From Arachis hypogaea (taxonomy: Eukaryota > Streptophyta > Magnoliopsida > Fabales > Fabaceae), in NCBI RefSeq assembly GCF_003086295.3, contig NC_092048.1, positions 68,366,841-68,430,840 on the forward strand: a stretch of DNA of 64,000 nt, read 5' to 3'. Every line of letters begins with the position of its first letter. The stretch's first letter is position 1. A program made the position numbers and the translations under genes. Positions 1 to 11,127 of the stretch are shown in pieces. The notes beneath the pieces were generated by a model that did not search any database, was not told the DNA's origin, and saw only the letters and a program-made list of their open reading frames with translations.

Positions 1-939
1 TTAACTCCAAATGGCATAATACCCTATGACGAGCTAAGTTATGGTCAACTGATTTCTTTCATCCAGAAAGTTGCTTTAAAGATTTGTCAAGATGACAAAA
101 TCCAAAGGCAACTTGCACGAGAGAAAACCCAAAATCGTATTGATCTGGGAACTTTCTGTGAACAATTCGGTCTTCCTACTTGTCATCCTAAGAAATCCAA
201 AAGACCATCCAATCGAAAAGTTTTTAAACCTAACCCTGAAAAGAATTTCAGAAGATCTAGAAAAGGTTTTCAAAAACCTAAAAATGAAAAGAGTTTCCAA
301 AAGAATTTCCAAAATTACCCACAAAAGAACCCCATTATTTGCTATACATGTAAGAAACCTGGACATATTAGCAAATACTGCCGGTTAAAAGGAAAGATTA
401 ATAATCTAAACCTTGATCCTTTGATTGAGGAACAGATTAATAATCTTTTGTTAGAAAGTTCAGAAAATGATTCTGACCAAGAATATTCGGATGATATCAA
501 TAACATCGAAATCGATGACATTGAATCATCAGATTCAGATGTCAAGCAAATTGGTGTTTTATCCAAAGACCAAGATCTCTTATTTGATGCTATTGAGGCT
601 ATTGACAATTCAGAACAAAAGAAAGACTTCCTTTTGAAATTAAAAAGATCTTTACAAAAGGAGAAAAAACTCAAAAATTTGGTCCTTAGCAATAAATATG
701 ACGTCAAACCAATTTTCAAAAAATTAGAAAAACAAGTTATTCGTCCCATAACTATTCAGGACCTCCAGTCTGAAGTCAACAATCTCAAAAGAGAAATCCA
801 AGAAATCAGGAGAAATCAAGACAATCATCAACATATTCTCTCTCAATTAATGCAAGTGGGAGAATCTGGTGATGAACTTGATCAAACAGAGTGTTCTAGG
901 GAACAAGAAAATAAAATTTCTGACGACAACGAGGGATAA
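1..939 (+). pseudogene. Viral coat protein, C-terminal part (array copy 1, cut by window edge)
   Basis: An open frame runs from base 1 to the TAA at 937-939 with no internal stop. It contains a basic, Lys/Phe/Asn-rich stretch and then a CX2CX4HX4C zinc knuckle (CYTC..GHISKYC, nt 340-381), the nucleic-acid-binding signature of caulimovirid coat proteins. An acidic Ser/Asp/Glu segment and a Leu/Ile/Glu-rich region likely to form a coiled coil (about nt 720-850) follow. The start lies left of the window; the equivalent reading in copy 2 begins near 7985. The stop is 33 nt before the ATG of PR-RT-RH in the same frame, and both copies have it, so it may be a genuine ORF boundary. The virion role is inferred from the family. 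Confidence 0.85.
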
Positions 940-972
940 GAAATTCTGAGAATAATCAATGTATTCTCTTTT

Positions 973-2889
973 ATGAAACATCGTGTTCATATCCAAATTG
1001 TCGTTAAAGATTTTGTTTTCGACACCATTGCACTCTTTGACTCGGGTGCAGATTCAAACTGTATTAAGGAAGGTCTGATCCCACAAAATATTTCGAAAAG
1101 TCTACTGAACGCCTTAGCTCAATAACGGGCGAAAGGCTAAGTATCAATTTCAAACTAACAGGTGTTTTTGTTGAAAAGGGTAATCTCAGAATTCCACCGA
1201 ATTTATTATTGCAAAAGATATCAAAAATGATGTAGTCTTGGGGACACCTTTCATAATCCTTTTGTTTCTTTACCTAGCAGATTTTCCAGGACTTACCTCT
1301 TTTGTGGGAGGACAGGTAACCTTCTTTGAGTTCTTAGATTCACCAAAACAAAAATCTTTAAACCTAATTGAATCTAAGACAAAACAGATTTGTTTTTTGA
1401 AAGAAGAAATCTCTTTTAAAACCCTTGAATCCCAACTCTCCCAACCAAAGATTCAAGACAAAATCAAGAACCTTTTAAACCGAATTGAGAAGTCTATTTG
1501 TTCGGATTTGCCTCATACTTTCTGGAATAGGAAAGAACACGTTGTTGATCTTCCCTATGAAAAGAATTTCAAAGAATCAAAGATCCCTACAAAAGCCCGC
1601 CCAATTCAAATGAATGAGCAGCTTTTGCAGCATTGTCAAAAAGAAATAAAAGATCTTTTGGATAAAGGCTTAATTCGTCCTAGCAAGAGTCCTTGGTCTT
1701 GCTTTGCTTTTTATTTTAATAAGCAAGCTGAAATAGAACGAGGAACTCCTAGGCTTGTCATCAATTACAAACCACTGAATGAAGCCTTACAATGGATTCG
1801 TTATCCCATCCCAAACAAAAAGGATTTTCTTAATAGATTAAACTCTGCAGACATTTTTTCAAAATTTGATATGAAATCCGATTTTTGGCAGATCCAAATC
1901 ACCGAATCAGACCAATACAAAACAGCATTTACAGTTCCATTTGGACATATGAATGGAATGTAATGCCTTTTGGTCTGAAAAATGCCCCATCTGAATTTCA
2001 AAAAATTATGAATGACATTTTCAATCCATATTCAAATTTTGCAATCGTTTACATTGATGATGTTTTAATCTTTTCCCAAACTTTACATGAACATTTCAAG
2101 CATGTTAAAACTTTTATGTACATCATCCAAAAAAACAGTCTTGCTGTCTCTAAGTCAAAAATTGTTCTCTTACAAACAAAAATCCGTTTCCTTGGTCATA
2201 TAATCTTCCAAGGCACTATAACTCCAATTGAAAGATCAATTTTGTTTGTAGAAAAGTTTCCAGATTATATCCTTGATAAACCTCAGCTCCAGAGGTTTCT
2301 AGGATGTCTCAATTATGTCTCGGATTTCATCCCAAATCTTAACAAACTCATTAAGCCTCTCCATGATAGGCTTAGGAAAAATCCTCCACCTTGGACAGAA
2401 AAACATTCTGATATTATCAGGTTCCTTAAAACCAAAGTCCGCAATCTTCCCTGTCTTTACTTACCTGTTCCTCATGCATTTAAAATAGTAGAAACAGATG
2501 CATCAGATTTAGGATATGGCGGTATCCTAAAACAAAAATTGCATGATAAAGAATGTATCATTGCATTTACATCCAAACATTGGAATAGTACTCAACAAAA
2601 ATATTCCACTATCAAAAAAGAAATTTTAGCCATTGTCTTATGCATCACAAAATTTCAATCTGACTTACTCAATCAAAAATTTTTAGTTCGAGTTGATTGT
2701 AAATCGGCCAAAGATGTTTTACAAAACGATGTTAAAAATCATGCATCAAAACAAGTGTTTGCCAGGTGGCAAGCTATTTTAAGCATCTTTGATTTTGATA
2801 TTGAGTACATCAAGGGCAACTCAAACTCTCTCCCTGACTTTCTCACACGTGAATATTTGCAGGGAGATAAGCAAACAGACGATGCCTAA
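973..2889 (+). pseudogene. Viral protease-reverse transcriptase-RNase H (array copy 1), broken
   Basis: This is the pol protein of the pararetrovirus, which would copy pregenomic RNA into DNA. Seen in order are an aspartic protease DSG motif (about nt 1038-1046), RT motifs including MPFGL (about 1968) and YIDD (2050-2061), and RNase H (ETDAS near 2490, ending near 2810). Copy 1 lacks two single bases in the protease that copy 2 has (near 1085 and 1195), so its protease frame is lost. A further one-base frameshift lies around 1935-1965, between the RT palm motifs and YIDD, and is shared with copy 2. The last codons overlap the ATG of ORF4. The gene cannot make an active enzyme as it stands. 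Confidence 0.9.
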
Positions 2890-4329
2890 AAAGGCAACCT
2901 TAGCCTCAGCAAGAGGCAGAGGCGTTCGCCTAGCCCTACCAGGGCCAATCAGAAGATCTGGGTCTAACACCCCAACGGAATCATCTACCCAACAACCTCA
3001 ACAATCTGGGTCATCTACCCAACAACTCACCCAACAATCTGGGTCATCTACCCAACAACCCACCCAAAAATCCATTGAACCAAAACACAACCAAGCCAAA
3101 CAATCCAAAGCAGACTATGTCATCCCAATCGAAACCCTCCTTGCCTTACAGGACCAGGGTCTCACTAAACTCAACAAAAAATCATGGGCTGACATATGCA
3201 GTGAGTCAGATGAAGAAATTGACTTATCTCAATTGATATCCCAAGTAGCCAATCGAAAAACAGTCATACAAACAGGAAAAGAAAAGCCCATGGACCAAAC
3301 ACCCCAAACATCCTCAACCACTACCAAAACTCAAAAAGCCCAAACCAATTACATGTCTACAAACAAAACCGCAAATATTATCCACATAGAGCCTGAATTC
3401 TGGGATAGCTCTCCAAACAAAGTCATCCCAAAGATTTTCCCTACTGGATTCCACTTCAGGCCTTTAGCACCCAACAAAACCCGCCAATTTTACGAATTCA
3501 TCTTAATAGATACTGACTCAGTATCTATTAAACATTACAAGGATAAAACCAATCTGAATTTATAACCCATTCAACTATCCAAATTCTCAGAATTTTGTCC
3601 CCAAAGCAATTTGGAAACAACCTAAACAAAATTCAAAAATTTTCTCAAAATTATGACCCAATAGGTTTTAATTATTGGGATTACATGAAAGCCTGGACTA
3701 AAGTATTTTGGTTTCAAAATACTCAGTTCAGACATTCATGGTTAATTTACTTTAAAAGAAAAACCAATTATGTTTTTCCAAATTGGTTCTACCAATGGTG
3801 GGACTTCTTTGGACCAATTCAAGAAATTTTACCTTCACCAACAGATGAAGGGTATAAACTTTTTCAATCAAAGTTTAACAGTCAGGAAACATGTGTTCCT
3901 GTAATGTTAAAATTTTTCTCAACATTTTCATTGGCATGGGTATTCTCATGGCAATACAGATATGCAAAACCAAACCACCCCAAATCATTTCCAATCCTAC
4001 AAAGGCATGGTTATGTCAAATGGTGGTCTCAATTTGATGCCTCAATGGCCTACCCAGAGAAGGTCAGAGAATGGTTCAAATCCAATCCTGAAAGTCAAAA
4101 GATTTCAGACCCAGAAACTGCTTTGTTCCTCAATCAAAAAGCCCAAATTGCTGCAGCCTTCGCAGGAGCTCAATCGAAAGAAACCCTAGCAAAAAATCTT
4201 CAGCAAATCATGCAGATGATTGAAGAAGACAGAAAACACAAAGATGATCCCACTTCCTCGGCAGAATCCTCAAGCGGTTATAACCAGAATGAAGACGACT
4301 GCTTTGGAATTGACCTAGGAGAAGATTAG
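2882..4329 (+). pseudogene. Viral ORF4, unknown function (array copy 1), one frameshift
   Basis: The ATG at 2882 overlaps the end of the RT ORF by 8 nt, suggesting re-initiation or leaky translation. The reading gives about 480 residues. The N-terminus is basic (Arg/Gly), then comes a low-complexity Ser/Thr/Gln stretch with three imperfect repeats (about nt 2970-3070). The C-terminal half is rich in Trp, Phe and Tyr (many W and WW pairs between 3670 and 4060) and ends in an acidic tail. The frame is broken near 3554, where copy 1 has one base fewer than copy 2. Position after RNase H matches the caulimovirus transactivator slot and florendovirus ORF2, but I see no motif that proves either role. 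Confidence 0.7.
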
Positions 4330-4446
4330 TCTTTAATTAGTCTTTAATCTTCGAATTTCATGTAATCACAAAACATTGTTAACTTGTACTGTAGAAATGG
4401 TGCCGGTCATGTTCACCTGTACTGTAGAAACAGTAGAATCTTCAGC

Positions 4447-4455
4447 TATATAAGG
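4447..4455 (+). promoter_or_regulatory. TATA box of the viral pregenomic-RNA promoter (copy 1)
   Basis: TATATAAGG lies about 120 bp after the ORF4 stop. A transcript would start near 4480, just upstream of GAGA/CT-rich leader sequence. The arrangement (TATA box, then a poly(A) signal about 140 bp on, then the primer site) is the usual Caulimoviridae layout for terminally redundant RNA. The second copy is at 12681-12689. A short direct repeat (TGTACTGTAGAAA) lies at about 4386 and 4419 upstream and could be an enhancer. Confidence 0.7.
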
Positions 4456-4587
4456 AAGCCTTGTATTCATTAAGAGGCATCCTTCAATTTGAGAGAGAAT
4501 AGAGAGAAGTTAGAGAGAGAGACTCTGAGAGTTCCCTTGTAAGCTCTCCAGCTCTTCTTCTTCCCTCTTCTTTTATTTCAATCATTC

Positions 4588-4593
4588 AATAAA
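4588..4593 (+). terminator. Poly(A) signal AATAAA of the viral RNA (copy 1)
   Basis: AATAAA sits about 110 bp downstream of the expected transcription start. In pararetroviruses the signal is bypassed on the first pass and used on the second, which gives the terminal redundancy. The equivalent in copy 2 is 12822-12827. Confidence 0.65.
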
Positions 4594-4639
4594 ACTTTCA
4601 ATCAGTTCTTCATTTTCGTGTTTTCATATTTACATTTCT

Positions 4640-4735
4640 GCAGTTGCATATGTGTGCGGACTACCGCCACATCTAACTTCATACTAACAATCATATGCGT
4701 GCGGACTACCGCCGCATCTAACTTCATATTTACTT
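4640..4735 (+). repeat. Duplicated leader hairpin (copy 1)
   Basis: A roughly 50-bp unit occurs twice, each with a short stem-loop of the form GCGG-ACTA-CCGC. The flanking stem bases are TGTG/CACA in the first unit and TGCG/CGCA in the second, so both strands of the stem changed together. The unit lies in the leader between the poly(A) signal and the primer site. Copy 2 repeats it at about 12875-12965, where the second unit lost the matched change (TGCG with CACA). The function is unknown; a leader RNA structure is the simplest reading. Confidence 0.6.
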
Positions 4736-4825
4736 TCTTGCTCTTGCATCTATCATACTGCATTCTTACTGACTTCATTTTCTGTCATTCTCCCCCTTTC
4801 CCTCCTTGATCCACTTCGGGACATC

Positions 4826-4837
4826 TGGTATCAGAGC
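4826..4837 (+). promoter_or_regulatory. Primer-binding site for initiator tRNA-Met (minus-strand start)
   Basis: TGGTATCAGAGC is the 12-nt complement of the 3' end of plant initiator tRNA-Met and is the standard origin of numbering for Caulimoviridae genomes. Only array copy 1 has it; copy 2 stops about 50 bp short of this point, at the TA repeat. Confidence 0.92.
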
Positions 4838-5225
4838 CTGATGGGGAAGTAGGAGTGTTAATATTATCATTAAGCTGTCTCTGAGGTTCATGGATCTGGA
4901 AATTATGTTTACTGTTCATGTTCTTATTTTTGGTATATATCAAAACAACCACTCTTTAAATCTGGAAGTACAGGCTGTTTACTTTTATCACTTAAGGGAA
5001 CTGTAGCAGTAAGACCCTTGTTGATGGGCAGTAAGGCTAATTTGATGATGTTCTTGAAAGTGATAAGATCTAAACGTAAGAACTCCTGGTGACTATGGAT
5101 TTAGAGATTGCAAAAAAAAAAAAGAGTTAAAATCCCAGATCCAAAAATTTGAGTGATAGTTTAGTGATAATATTTATATTCCTTCTGAACCAAAGGAGGG
5201 CAATGATATCAGATTTTATGGAAAT
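4838..5225 (+). other. Viral leader between primer site and movement protein
   Basis: This is non-coding viral leader of about 390 bp, A/T-rich with a poly(A) run near 5111-5122. No ORF of note is seen on the plus strand; minus-strand readings here are shadows of the MP gene. It probably forms the structured 5' leader of the pregenomic RNA. Confidence 0.5.
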
Positions 5226-6769
5226 ATGTCTAAGCTCTTCCGCTCTCTTTCTAGACGCCTTTCTTTTTCTTCTCCATCTTCCTCCTCCACCTCTCCAATC
5301 CATTCTTCCTCCAATCCTCTTACTGAGAAAATAGTTAGACCTGACGAACTTTCTCCCAAACACAATATCTTTGAAGAAGAAGTTTGCTTCGAAGATATCA
5401 ATCAAGCCATCGACAATTGGGAGATACCCAAAATCCCCCAAGATGAGCTTTATGTCCCTGATGACAACAAAAGAAAATCAGACTATATCATCAAAACCGC
5501 TGAAAATAATATTCCTCTAGGACCAGATTCCGGTGAGGAGTTCCATCTCTTAACCAAACAATCTGTCAGAGAACGTGCCCGTCATTACAGATATCTTCAC
5601 ATAGGGTGTGTCCAGGTTGCAGTCAAACCACTCATCCGAGAAGGCTTGAATGCTTCCATCCTCATGTGTCTTAGAGATATTAGACACAATGATTTCCAAG
5701 ACTCCCTTATCGGAACAGTTGAAACAAGTCTTGGACATGGTCCAGTTTATTTCAACTGTTTTCCAAACAAAACGGTCAGCCTATTAGACACCAATATTCT
5801 TGACTCTCTCTTCCTAAACATCCGAATTCATGGTCTTAACATGAAGGAAGGATCCATTCCAGCCGCTTTAATCTATAGGATTCAATACAAGGTCTTGAAC
5901 ACTTGTAATTCTAGAGTCCTTCTTAAATCCCAAGATCGTGAAACTACTTTGTCAGAGAACGTGCCCGTCATTACAGATATCTTCACATAGGGTGTGTCCA
6001 GGTTGCAGTCAAACCACTCATCCGAGAAGGCTTGAATGCTTCCATCCTCATGTGTCTTATCGGAACAGTTGAAACAGGTCTTGGACATGGTCCAGTTTAT
6101 TTCAACTGTTTTCCAAACAAAACGGTCAGCCTATTAGACACCAATATTCTTGACTCTCTCTTCCTAAACATCCGAATTCATGGTCTTAACATGAAGGAAG
6201 GATCCATTCCAGCCGCTTTAATCTATAGGATTCAATACAAGGTCTTGAACACTTGTAATTCTAGAGTCCTTCTTAAATCCCAAGATCGTGAAACTACTTT
6301 GTTTGTCACTGACATGACAAAGGCCAACGTTATGATTCCAAGGCTCATAAGGTGGGATGAAATTGATCTCCCCCAGTCATGGTCTATTGACAGAGCTATC
6401 CCTACACAACCTAGACAAGCACCTCTCTTACGAGAAATAAAACAGGATGAATCAGGGAAAGTAGAAATTTTCTTCGACAGAAGAAACTCTTTTTCCTCCA
6501 GATCTGAAGCAGGGACATCTAATGATTTTGCTTCAGCAAGAAGGTCTTTTTCCGTAACCTCTCAATCTCAGTTTTCAAAATTTTCAAAACCCGTACACTC
6601 TGAAATCAATATTTCGGGATTACAAAATAATTCAAACATTTCTCAACCAGTTTATCAAACTGATGATAAGCATTCAGATGATGATATTGAGATAGAATCT
6701 TCCATTCAATCTCCAACATACTCATCTATGCATGGTGCTCAATATTCTTCTGTGAATAATGCCCAATGA
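5226..6769 (+). pseudogene. Viral movement protein (30K type), broken by internal duplication
   Basis: The ATG at 5226 opens a Ser/Arg-rich N-terminus followed by a 30K-superfamily movement domain, which in this family enlarges plasmodesmata for cell-to-cell spread. A segment of about 386 bp (5564-5949) is repeated immediately (5950-6299). The duplication shifts the frame, so the first reading ends at 5990 and the C-terminal half is only readable from about 6032 to the TGA at 6767-6769. The second repeat also lacks 36 bp present in the first. The tail is Ser/Asp/Glu-rich. The stop overlaps the next ATG as ATGA, which suggests coupled translation with CP. Only this one MP copy is in the window. 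Confidence 0.82.
5564..6299 (+). repeat. Direct tandem duplication inside the movement protein gene
   Basis: Bases 5564-5949 match 5950-6299 almost perfectly, except that 36 bp (about 5676-5711 of the first copy) are missing from the second. The length of 386 is not a multiple of three, so the duplication alone breaks the ORF. Near-identity of the two halves implies a late event. Confidence 0.9.
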
Positions 6770-9175
6770 GTAGCACATAATTTATCATAAATAGGGAAGC
6801 CTTACGTAAAAACCTTGAATCTGAGGAATATGACCTCCACAGAGAATGGTATTTACGTACGCATACAGCTGCTCAAATTGCATCATTCAAAGAAAAATAT
6901 TACAGTTTTCTAAAAGAAGTTAAGATGCATATTCCTTTCTTTGAATGGTTTCATGCTTATTCCATAAAAAATAATCTGGTTTATCCTTTCAAAAACAAAG
7001 AAAACTTGCTTTCAGCAAATGTTATTTCAACTTGGAAAGTTAAAGATGGGAATTAGTTAGATCTGAGTTTCCTCCAAAAGGACCTTTTGTTATCTCAAAC
7101 ACGGAAGGACATAACCCTGTTATGGCTTCTCCTTTTAAAACAAAAAATATTGATGAAGCTGTCGCCCCAAAAGATATTAAAAATCTTATTGAACAATCTA
7201 ATTACACCAATAGATTTTTACAATGTCTGGGTGACAACCTTTCATCTTCGGGATCTACTTTTTCTTTGAAAAATATTTCTGAAGCCTCTACTTCTAAAAG
7301 TATTGAAAAACCCCTTTTTAAACCTTTTAAAATGAGTAGTAAAGCAAAGCAAAGTCTTAAAACTTCCATTTTAAAACAACAATCCGGTGATTCAGAAGTT
7401 ATTCAAAAAATTGACCAACTTTTAAACCGTTTCTCTACTGTCCCTGAAACTCCTAACTCTGGTGAGTCTACTTCTCGTATTCAAATGCGCTCATCCAAAG
7501 CCGTTAATGCCCTTTGTCATGAGTCCAACGACTCCTCCTCCGAACAGAGCGATGATTCTCACAAATCATCCCTCAAGATCAGTCCTATTCTGACCAACTC
7601 TCTCACCAAATAGAAGGATTTAACCAAACCCTCTGCATATAATTATAATCGTTTTTCCGCTCCGGACCTAGCTCTTGAAGAAATGGAACTAGGTTTTGTC
7701 AGTTTCAATGCCAATAATGTCTATGAATGGAACATAGACGGCAAAACTGAATATAACATCATGAGTATGCTTCAGCATATGACTATGGTAGGGACAGCCT
7801 ATCAAGCTGCCCATGAAACTTCTGAAGAAGCAATAGCCAATGTTATTATTTCCGGTTTCAGTGGCCAACTGAAAGGATGGTGGGATAACTACCTCTCTGA
7901 TAACCAGAAACACTCAATCTTTTCTGCCATAAAGTCAACGATCAGAATGAACCCATCATTGGAGACGACGGAGAACCCATCCCCGATGCTGTTAACACCC
8001 TAATCTTTACCATAGCAAGCCACTTCATTGGTGATCCATCTCTTTGGAAAGATCGCTCTGCTGAGCTACTTTCCAATCTCAGATGCAAAACTCTGTCTGA
8101 CTTTGGGAGGTATAAAGACACCTTTCTTACTAGGGTTTATACCAGGGAAGATAGTCAACAACCTTTCTGGAAAGAAAAGTTCCTTGCTGGACTCCCAAAA
8201 TCCCTGGGAGATAAAGTAAGGGACAAAATACGTAGCTTAACTCCAAATGGCATAATACCCTATGACGAGCTAAGTTATGGTCAACTGATTTCTTTCATCC
8301 AGAAAGTTGCTTTAAAGATTTGTCAAGATGACAAAATCCAAAGGCAACTTGCACGAGAGAAAACCCAAAATCGTATTGATCTGGGAACTTTCTGTGAACA
8401 ATTCGGTCTTCCTACTTGTCATCCTAAGAAATCCAAAAGACCATCCAATCGAAAAGTTTTTAAACCTAACCCTGAAAAGAATTTCAGAAGATCTAGAAAA
8501 GGTTTTCAAAAACCTAAAAATGAAAAGAGTTTCCAAAAGAATTTCCAAAATTACCCACAAAAGAACCCCATTATTTGCTATACATGTAAGAAACCTGGAC
8601 ATATTAGCAAATACTGCCGGTTAAAAGGAAAGATTAATAATCTAAACCTTGATCCTTTGATTGAGGAACAGATTAATAATCTTTTGTTAGAAAGTTCAGA
8701 AAATGATTCTGACCAAGAATATTCGGATGATATCAATAACATCGAAATCGATGACATTGAATCATCAGATTCAGATGTCAAGCAAATTGGTGTTTTATCC
8801 AAAGACCAAGATCTCTTATTTGATGCTATTGAGGCTATTGACAATTCAGAACAAAATAAAGACTTCCTTTTGAAATTAAAAAGATCTTTACAAAAGGAGA
8901 AAAAACTCAAAAATTTGGTCCTTAGCAATAAATATGACGTCAAACCAATTTTCAAAAAATTAGAAAAACAAGTTATTCGTCCCATAACTATTCAGGACCT
9001 CCAGTCTGAAGTCAACAATCTCAAAAGAGAAATCCAAGAAATCAGGAGAAATCAAGACAATCATCAACATATTCTCTCTCAATTAATGCAAGTGGGAGAA
9101 TCTGGTGATGAACTTGATCAAACAGAGTGTTCTAGGGAACAAGAAAATAAAATTTCTGACGACAACGAGGGATAA
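6766..9175 (+). pseudogene. Viral coat protein gene (array copy 2), full span but broken
   Basis: The ATG at 6766 overlaps the MP stop (ATGA). The reading is closed early by a TAA at 6778-6780, changes frame near 7050, has a stop at 7611-7613, changes frame again at about 7950-7985, then runs open to the TAA at 9173-9175. Visible parts are an N-terminal Trp/Tyr-rich domain (6840-7040), a Ser/Lys linker (7122-7610) and a gag-like capsid core with the GWWDNYL signature (about 7683-8240). The basic region and zinc knuckle (8576-8617) and an acidic, coiled-coil tail follow. Copy 2 of the C-terminal part matches 1-939. Function is inferred from the knuckle and the position before protease. Confidence 0.8.
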
Positions 9176-9208
9176 GAAATTCTGAGAATAATCAATGTAT
9201 TCTCTTTT

Positions 9209-11127
9209 ATGAAACATCGTGTTCATATCCAAATTGTCGTTAAAGATTTTGTTTTCGACACCATTGCACTCTTTGACTCGGGTGTAGATTCAAACTGTAT
9301 TAAGGAAGGTCTGATCCCCACAAAATATTTCGAAAAGTCTACTGAACGCCTTAGCTCAATAACGGGCGAAAGGCTAAGTATCAATTTCAAACTAACAGGT
9401 GTTTTTGTTGAAAAGGGTAATCTCAGAATTCCCACCGAATTTATTATTGCAAAAGATATCAAAAATGATGTAGTCTTGGGGACACCTTTCATAATCCTTT
9501 TGTTTCTTTACCTAGCAGATTTTCCAGGACTTACCTCTTTTGTGGGAGGACAGGTAACCTTCTTTGAGTTCTTAGATTCACCAAAACAAAAATCTTTAAA
9601 CCTAATTGAATCTAAGACAAAACAGATTTGTTTTTTGAAAGAAGAAATCTCTTTTAAAACCCTTGAATCCCAACTCTCCCAACCAAAGATTCAAGACAAA
9701 ATCAAGAACCTTTTAAACCAAATTGAGAAGTCTATTTGTTCGGATTTGCCTCATACTTTCTGGAATAGGAAAGAACACGTTGTTGATCTTCCCTATGAAA
9801 AGAATTTCAAAGAATCAAAGATCCCTACAAAAGCCCGCCCAATTCAAATGAATGAGCAGCTTTTGCAGCATTGTCAAAAAGAAATAAAAGATCTTTTGGA
9901 TAAAGGCTTAATTCGTCCTAGCAAGAGTCCTTGGTCTTGCTCTGCTTTTTATGTTAATAAGCAAGCTGAAATAGAACGAGGAACTCCTAGGCTTGTCATC
10001 AATTACAAACCACTGAATGAAGCCTTACAATGGATTCGTTATCCCATTCCAAACAAAAAGGATTTGCTTAATAGATTAAACTCTGCAGACATTTTTTCAA
10101 AATTTGATATGAAATCCGGTTTTTGGCAGATCCAAATCACCGAATCAGATCAATACAAAACAGCATTTACAGTTCCATTTGGACATATGAATGGAATGTA
10201 ATGTCTTTTGGTCTGAAAAATGCCCCATATGAATTTCAAAAAATTATGAATGACATTTTCAATCCATATTCAAATTTTGCAATCGTTTACATTGATGATG
10301 TTTTAATCTTTTCCCAAACTTTACATGAACATTTCAAGCATGTTAAAACTTTTATGTACATCATCCAAAAAAACACTTTTGCTGTTTCTAAGTCAAAAGT
10401 TGTTCTCTTACAAACAAAAATCCGTTTCCTTGGTCATATAATCTTCCAAGGCACTATAACTCCAATTGAAAGATCAATTTTGTTGGCAGAAAAGTTTCCA
10501 TATTATATCCTTGATAAACCTCAGCTCCAGAGGTTCCTCGGATGTCTCAATTATGTCTCGGATTTCATCCCAAATCTTAACAAACTCATTAAGCCTCTGT
10601 ATGATAGGCTTAGAAAAAATCCTCCACCTTGGACAGAAAAACATTCTGATATTATCAGGTTCCTTAAAACCAAAGTCCGCAATCTTCCCTGTCTTTACTT
10701 ACCTGTTCCTCATGCATTTAAAATAGTAGAAACAGATGCATCAGATTTAGGATATGGCGGTATCCTAAAACAAAAATTGCATGATAAAGAATGTATCATT
10801 GCATTTACATCCAAACATTGGAATAGTACTCAACAAAAATATTCCACTATCAAAAAAGAAATTTTAGCCATTGTCTTATGCATCACAAAATTTCAATCTG
10901 ACTTACTCAATTAAAAATTTTTAGTCCGAGTTGATTGTAAATCGGCCAAAGATGTTTTACAAAACGATGTTAAAAATCTTGCATCAAAACAAGTGTTTGC
11001 CAGGTGGCAAGCTATTTTAAGCATCTTTGATTTTGATATTGAGTACATCAAGGGCAACTCAAACTCTCTCCCTGACTTTCTCACACGTGAATATTTGCAG
11101 GGAGATAAGCAAACAGACGATGCCTAA
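9209..11127 (+). pseudogene. Viral protease-reverse transcriptase-RNase H (array copy 2), broken
   Basis: This is the better-preserved pol copy. The frame from the ATG at 9209 is open through the protease (DSG at 9275-9283) and the N-terminal RT palm to 10201. The shared one-base frameshift then moves the reading to the frame that carries YIDD (10288-10299) and RNase H. A copy-specific TAA at 10912-10914 truncates RNase H. The end overlaps ORF4 as in copy 1. Shared and private defects together show that the array was duplicated after the RT frameshift arose. Confidence 0.88.

Noticed and set aside
76..749. Minus-strand ORFs of 96 and 135 aa (also at 8312-8985)
   Set aside because: They are antisense shadows of the coat-protein frame, which carries the zinc knuckle.
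4618..4809. Small Cys-rich ORF in the viral non-coding region
   Set aside because: It overlaps the duplicated hairpin and poly(A)-signal region, and its repetitive sequence simply reflects the 50-bp duplication.
4826..4837. A tRNA gene, suggested by TGGTATCAGAGC and the TGGCGCC sites
   Set aside because: Only the 12-18 nt complementary to a tRNA 3' end is present; these are primer-binding sites, and no cloverleaf can be drawn around them.
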